Below are positions 60,420 to 64,000 of a stretch of DNA of 64,000 nucleotides, in pieces. Under the pieces are notes generated by a model. It ran no database searches, had not been told where the DNA came from, and saw only the letters and a program-made list of their open reading frames with translations. Source of the DNA: Henricia sp. BOLD:AAB3569 (lineage: Eukaryota > Echinodermata > Asteroidea > Spinulosida > Echinasteridae). The stretch spans positions 3,224,001 to 3,288,000 of the forward strand of contig JBBELK010000060.1 in NCBI GenBank assembly GCA_037783545.1, written 5' to 3'. Every line of letters starts with the position of its first letter. The stretch's first letter is position 1. A program made the position numbers and the translations under genes.

Positions 60420-61660
60420 ACATTTTATTTCCCCACAATTACAGTCGTAGTAATATGTTGATAAGGAGCCTTGTATAAATTTAAGCAAATGCATGAAAGG
60501 TAAAAAAAATATTCAAAACTTAAAACACCTTCAGTTAGCAGTTTTCTTCCACAAAGATACCATATAATGTGATTGTTACCTAGCTTTCAACACTTTTAGT
60601 TTTATTTTTCTTGTCTGCTCGTGAAGTAAAATTTTGGGGCTTTAAAGATAATGAAGACTTTGATGACGACTGACATTGCAAAAGATGAGGACAGCAGTGA
60701 TGGTGCAATGAAGTATTGAAAAAAAGGGAAAACATTTCTGAACTCCAGGGGGCCAATTTCATGGCGCTATTGGCACGAAACATTACTTAGCACATAATTT
60801 ATCTGCTTTGTATTTACATGTGCACTAAAATGTTGATACTGTTTTTAAGCACAATTTGAAAATACAAATTTAGCTGGTCCCTCATCTTACAAAGTAATTC
60901 ATTAATAAAATCTCCCAAAACGTCCCAAATTGTTTTGTAAATTTTGAGGTTCAGAATGTTTCAATTTACTGATCTTAATTTTCGGTTTGTGGAAATAAAG
61001 CAAGAAAATCAATTGATCACGTTCAAATGACGTCACTTAATTCCTACAAATCGCCACGTGCATTAGAATTTTGAGCGTAGTTTTTTATGACGCGCATCGG
61101 CTGCGCCGTATTTCGAACAAATTTCGAGCAACACGCGCGCGTGTTTGGAACATGTTACGGCGTGTGCGTGCGCGTACTTGATAGCGTTTAATATGCAGTC
61201 GCATTTCTTCCTACGAAGATGGCTTTCCCATTCAGTGGCACGTCCGTTCCGATTTTTAGATGTGGATCGGAAACCAGTCTAGCGCCGTATTCGAAAGGAC
61301 GGATCACGTAATATATGGACGGGGGCGGCCAATTTTAGCAGGGATTACACACTACGAACAAACGCAACAAATATTAATATTTTCAAACAGGAAGAATTTA
61401 TTCCTCTCCCAACACGGTTTTAAAACATTCAAATGCAGTTTCAATGGGTATATGATGCATTTATTGGCGGCGTACTTGAACTTTCATAAACTGCATACCC
61501 TACAAATAATGGTACGATCCGTCGCGCAATGACACTCGAGAGCCTTGTCAACTGGGCGCGCGGCGAAGCACTCATTTTGCTAATCCGATAGGAAGAAAGT
61601 AGTTTAAAGATACAAAACCAGAAAAAACGTAAAAAAGACCCTTACATTTTCTTTTTAACA
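60420..61660. other. Intergenic with a CpG-rich stretch at 61.0-61.3 kb
   Basis: 61,027-61,260 contains TGACGTCAC, several CGCGCG steps and an ATGGCTTTCCC start context at 61,219, which might be promoter-like. The frame from that ATG closes after about 31 codons. A GGGGGCCAATTTCATGGCGC near 60,749 resembles the end of the 53,253 foldback element. Confidence 0.35.
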
Positions 61661-61667
61661 TCGATAT

Positions 61668-63701
61668 ATGTTTTTACCAATCAATAGGGTAGGATTTATG
61701 GGTAGGGAAGGATTTATGGACATTCTTGAAGCAGCCATCCACGACAGTATACCACGCAAAACACGTTGCCGTAGAAAGATTTCACCCTGGATCTCACAAA
61801 AACTCAAAAAGCTCATTCGCCTCAAAAATAGACTATTTAAAAAAGCAAAACAGTCTGGCTCCACATCTTCATGGAATGAATACAAAATTATCCGGAACAG
61901 AGTGAAAAATGCCACAAAATCAGCCTACTCTGCCTATGTTGACAACCTATTCACAACCCCAGACAACAAGCGTAGCTTCTGGCGCTTCGTAAAAGACCAA
62001 AGAAAATCAGTGTGTCCTCCAGCTTTTCACCATGTCGGCAAGATCATACAGAAACCCACCGACATTGCTGAATCCTTCAATGACTTCTTTACGTCAGTTC
62101 ACTCTCCAGCAGTAAATTGCCCAGCAATTCCCCCTCCATGTGCCCTGCCTATTCCAGAACTCCCACCAATACGAGTAGCCCTTGGTAGCTTAACCAAGTC
62201 ACTACTGAACCTCAACCCCCACAAATCACCTGGTCCTGATGGAATCTCACCCCTCCTCCTGCAAGCCACCGCCGCTTATATCGCACCACCATTGCTACGC
62301 CTGATGAATACCACGCTTATACAAGGAACTGTTCCAACCAGCTGGAAACTCTCTAACATTACTCCTGTCTTTAAGTCTGACAACCGAGCCACTATAACTA
62401 ATTACCGCCCAATAGCCCTGACCTCCATCATCTGCAAAGTAATGGAAAAGGTAATTGCCGATGGAATCACTGACCACGTATCCTCCCTGTGCCTTGCAAA
62501 TAACAACCAGCATGGATTCACACCACGGAAATCCTGCGTGACTCAGCTAACGAATGCCATACACGACTGGGCCACTATTCTAGACAAGACGCGACCACCA
62601 AGGATTGACATTGCTTGCCTTGATTTCAGCAAGGCCTTCGATATGATGCCCCATCACATTTTGCTGGATAAACTCGCACGCAACTTCAATATACGTGACA
62701 AAACCTGGTACTGGATGAAATCATTTCTAACTTGTCGCAAGCAGCGTGTCATGTACCGTGGGGCTTTCTCACCATGGTCACCTGTTGCATCAGGTGTCCC
62801 CCAAGGAAGCGTGCTAGGTCCCCTCTTATTCAACCTATTCATTACCGACATATCCCACAACCTAACGTCAAAGTGCCTTCTCTTTGCGGATGACACCCTG
62901 ATCTACCGACCCATTATCTCGCCAAGTGATGAACTCGCATTCCAGTCCGACCTTGACAACCTCGGCCTTTGGAGCGACACCAACGGAATGAAACTCAATC
63001 ACCGGAAATCAAACATCATGCACATGACACGATCAAAGAAACCAACAGTCCTACCACAGTATACACTCCAAGGAAACCCAATTAGCGCTGTCCATAGCTT
63101 CAAGTATCTCGGAGTCACAGTGAACAACACACTCACATGGAACGACCACGTCAATGCCATTGTCTCCAAGGCAAACAGAACCCTTGGGTTTATATGGCAC
63201 ATTGCAGGTGGGTCGTCATCCCAGGCACTAGCATCACTGTATCGGTCCCTTGTCTTGCCGGTGCTGGAGTATGGACTACCGGCATGGTGCCCACACACAG
63301 CGGCCTTGACAACGAAACTAGAGCGAGTACAAAGGAGAGCATCAAGGATGATCTTGAAGCAGCGCAGGGGTGACATGCCCTACGAGGAGAGACTGAAAAC
63401 AGTTAACTGGATGAGCCTCGAATCCAGAAGACACAAGCTCACTGTCCAGTTTACCGCGAGATGCTTGTTTGGCCTCACTGACTGTCATACTGTACGAGAA
63501 AACACAGTGGTCAATACTCGTCATCTGGACACACTCTCATTTAAGCATCACTATGCCAGAACTCTTAGCCTTAGAAATACACCGGTTCACGTCTTCCCAC
63601 GGTTGTGGACTAATCTCCCAACGCACATTAAGGACAGTATAATCCTCGACACATTTCATAGTTTTAATAAACGATTGTTTGCTCACTTTCTAGATGCTTA
63701 A
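61668..63701 (+). CDS. Reverse transcriptase of a non-LTR retrotransposon, 5'-truncated
   Basis: 677 codons open to a stop. The N-terminal part (about 20-100) is the linker usually found after the AP-type endonuclease. RT follows: SPGPDG near 187, NYRPIALTS near 245, motif A DFSKAFD at about 318-324, GVPQGSVLGPLLF near 376, motif C FADD at 406-409 and KYLG near 479. The C-terminal region (about 490-650) has LEYGLPAWCP and VQRRASR, typical of CR1/Jockey-group ORF2. No endonuclease and no RNase H are present, so the copy is 5'-truncated. The listed ATG is only the first in frame and is probably not a native start. The catalytic aspartates and the frame are intact, which suggests a young insertion. 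Confidence 0.9.
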   Translation: MFLPINRVGFMGREGFMDILEAAIHDSIPRKTRCRRKISPWISQKLKKLIRLKNRLFKKAKQSGSTSSWNEYKIIRNRVKNATKSAYSAYVDNLFTTPDNKRSFWRFVKDQRKSVCPPAFHHVGKIIQKPTDIAESFNDFFTSVHSPAVNCPAIPPPCALPIPELPPIRVALGSLTKSLLNLNPHKSPGPDGISPLLLQATAAYIAPPLLRLMNTTLIQGTVPTSWKLSNITPVFKSDNRATITNYRPIALTSIICKVMEKVIADGITDHVSSLCLANNNQHGFTPRKSCVTQLTNAIHDWATILDKTRPPRIDIACLDFSKAFDMMPHHILLDKLARNFNIRDKTWYWMKSFLTCRKQRVMYRGAFSPWSPVASGVPQGSVLGPLLFNLFITDISHNLTSKCLLFADDTLIYRPIISPSDELAFQSDLDNLGLWSDTNGMKLNHRKSNIMHMTRSKKPTVLPQYTLQGNPISAVHSFKYLGVTVNNTLTWNDHVNAIVSKANRTLGFIWHIAGGSSSQALASLYRSLVLPVLEYGLPAWCPHTAALTTKLERVQRRASRMILKQRRGDMPYEERLKTVNWMSLESRRHKLTVQFTARCLFGLTDCHTVRENTVVNTRHLDTLSFKHHYARTLSLRNTPVHVFPRLWTNLPTHIKDSIILDTFHSFNKRLFAHFLDA

Positions 63702-63931
63702 CATTTTGTTTTTGTTTGTTTTGTTGTTTTTGTTTGTTTGTTTTTTGTTTTTTGTGTTTTTTGTTTGTTTTGTTTTTTGTTTTTAAAAGTAATTATTGTT
63801 TAAACGGAGTGCGATTTGCTCGGCGTGGTGCGAAGTGCACTGTACATATATCATTCTATTGAGAATTTCGCGTCACGAAGGGTATACTGCATTCCGTTTT
63901 AACAAGTATTAATTTATTTATTTATTTATTT
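61690..63931 (+). mobile_element. CR1/Jockey-like LINE copy, 5'-truncated
   Basis: The insertion holds the RT frame, a T/G-rich 3' stretch (63,704-63,785) and about 130 bp of 3' UTR. It seems to end in an ATTT tandem tail (63,910-63,930), as CR1-like elements end in short repeats. The 5' edge lies somewhere in 61,670-61,720 and is not exact. Target duplications were not resolved. Confidence 0.7.
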
Positions 63932-64000
63932 TTTTCTTTTTTTTTCTTAGATACGTTAATATGGTTACATTTGTATTTATCAATGAAAAGGACTTATTAT

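Overview
The window looks like nuclear DNA of a marine invertebrate deuterostome. An echinoderm or hemichordate is my best guess, with low certainty. The reasons are metazoan-type tRNAs, a spliced tetraspanin of the TSPAN13/31 type, a CR1/Jockey-like retrotransposon, tRNA-derived SINEs and many small foldback elements. I see no prokaryotic genes.

Positions 1 to about 38,694 are one tandem satellite made of tRNA genes. The basic unit is 346 bp. It carries a + strand tRNA-Ile with anticodon GAT and a - strand tRNA-Phe with anticodon GAA. The 3' ends face each other across about 103 bp, and each gene has a T5-type Pol III terminator in that gap. The 5' ends face each other across a 97-bp spacer that holds a TTATAA element. 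I count 114 Ile copies (113 full length) and 110 Phe copies (104 full length, 6 internally deleted), plus four 16-nt Phe remnants. Units of 197 to 351 bp and repeated multi-unit blocks (692, 1,381, 1,732, 2,076, 2,428 bp and larger) show repeated unequal exchange. The left edge lies outside the window. The right edge is seen at about 38,694, where the last units are the most diverged.

From 38.7 to 64 kb the DNA is ordinary, gene-poor and rich in repeats. Four exons of a tetraspanin gene lie on the - strand between 46,378 and 41,823. They encode 192 residues and a stop. The exon with the N-terminus was not found. One of its introns appears to be of the GC-AG class. Around and inside the gene are several SINE or tRNA-like relics and inverted-repeat elements, including a 219-bp non-autonomous Tc1-like element with a TA duplication. 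Two C-rich tracts lie at 39.2 and 40.1 kb. A possible unidentified terminal exon lies near 60 kb. At 61.7-63.9 kb there is a 5'-truncated non-LTR retrotransposon whose reverse transcriptase frame is still open.

The notable part is the array. It uses an Ile anticodon that is unusual for animal nuclear genomes, every Phe copy carries a U5-C68 acceptor-stem mismatch, and two Phe copies carry the anticodon AAA. Whether the array supplies tRNA, acts as chromatin structure, or is satellite DNA that has captured two tRNA genes cannot be decided from sequence alone.
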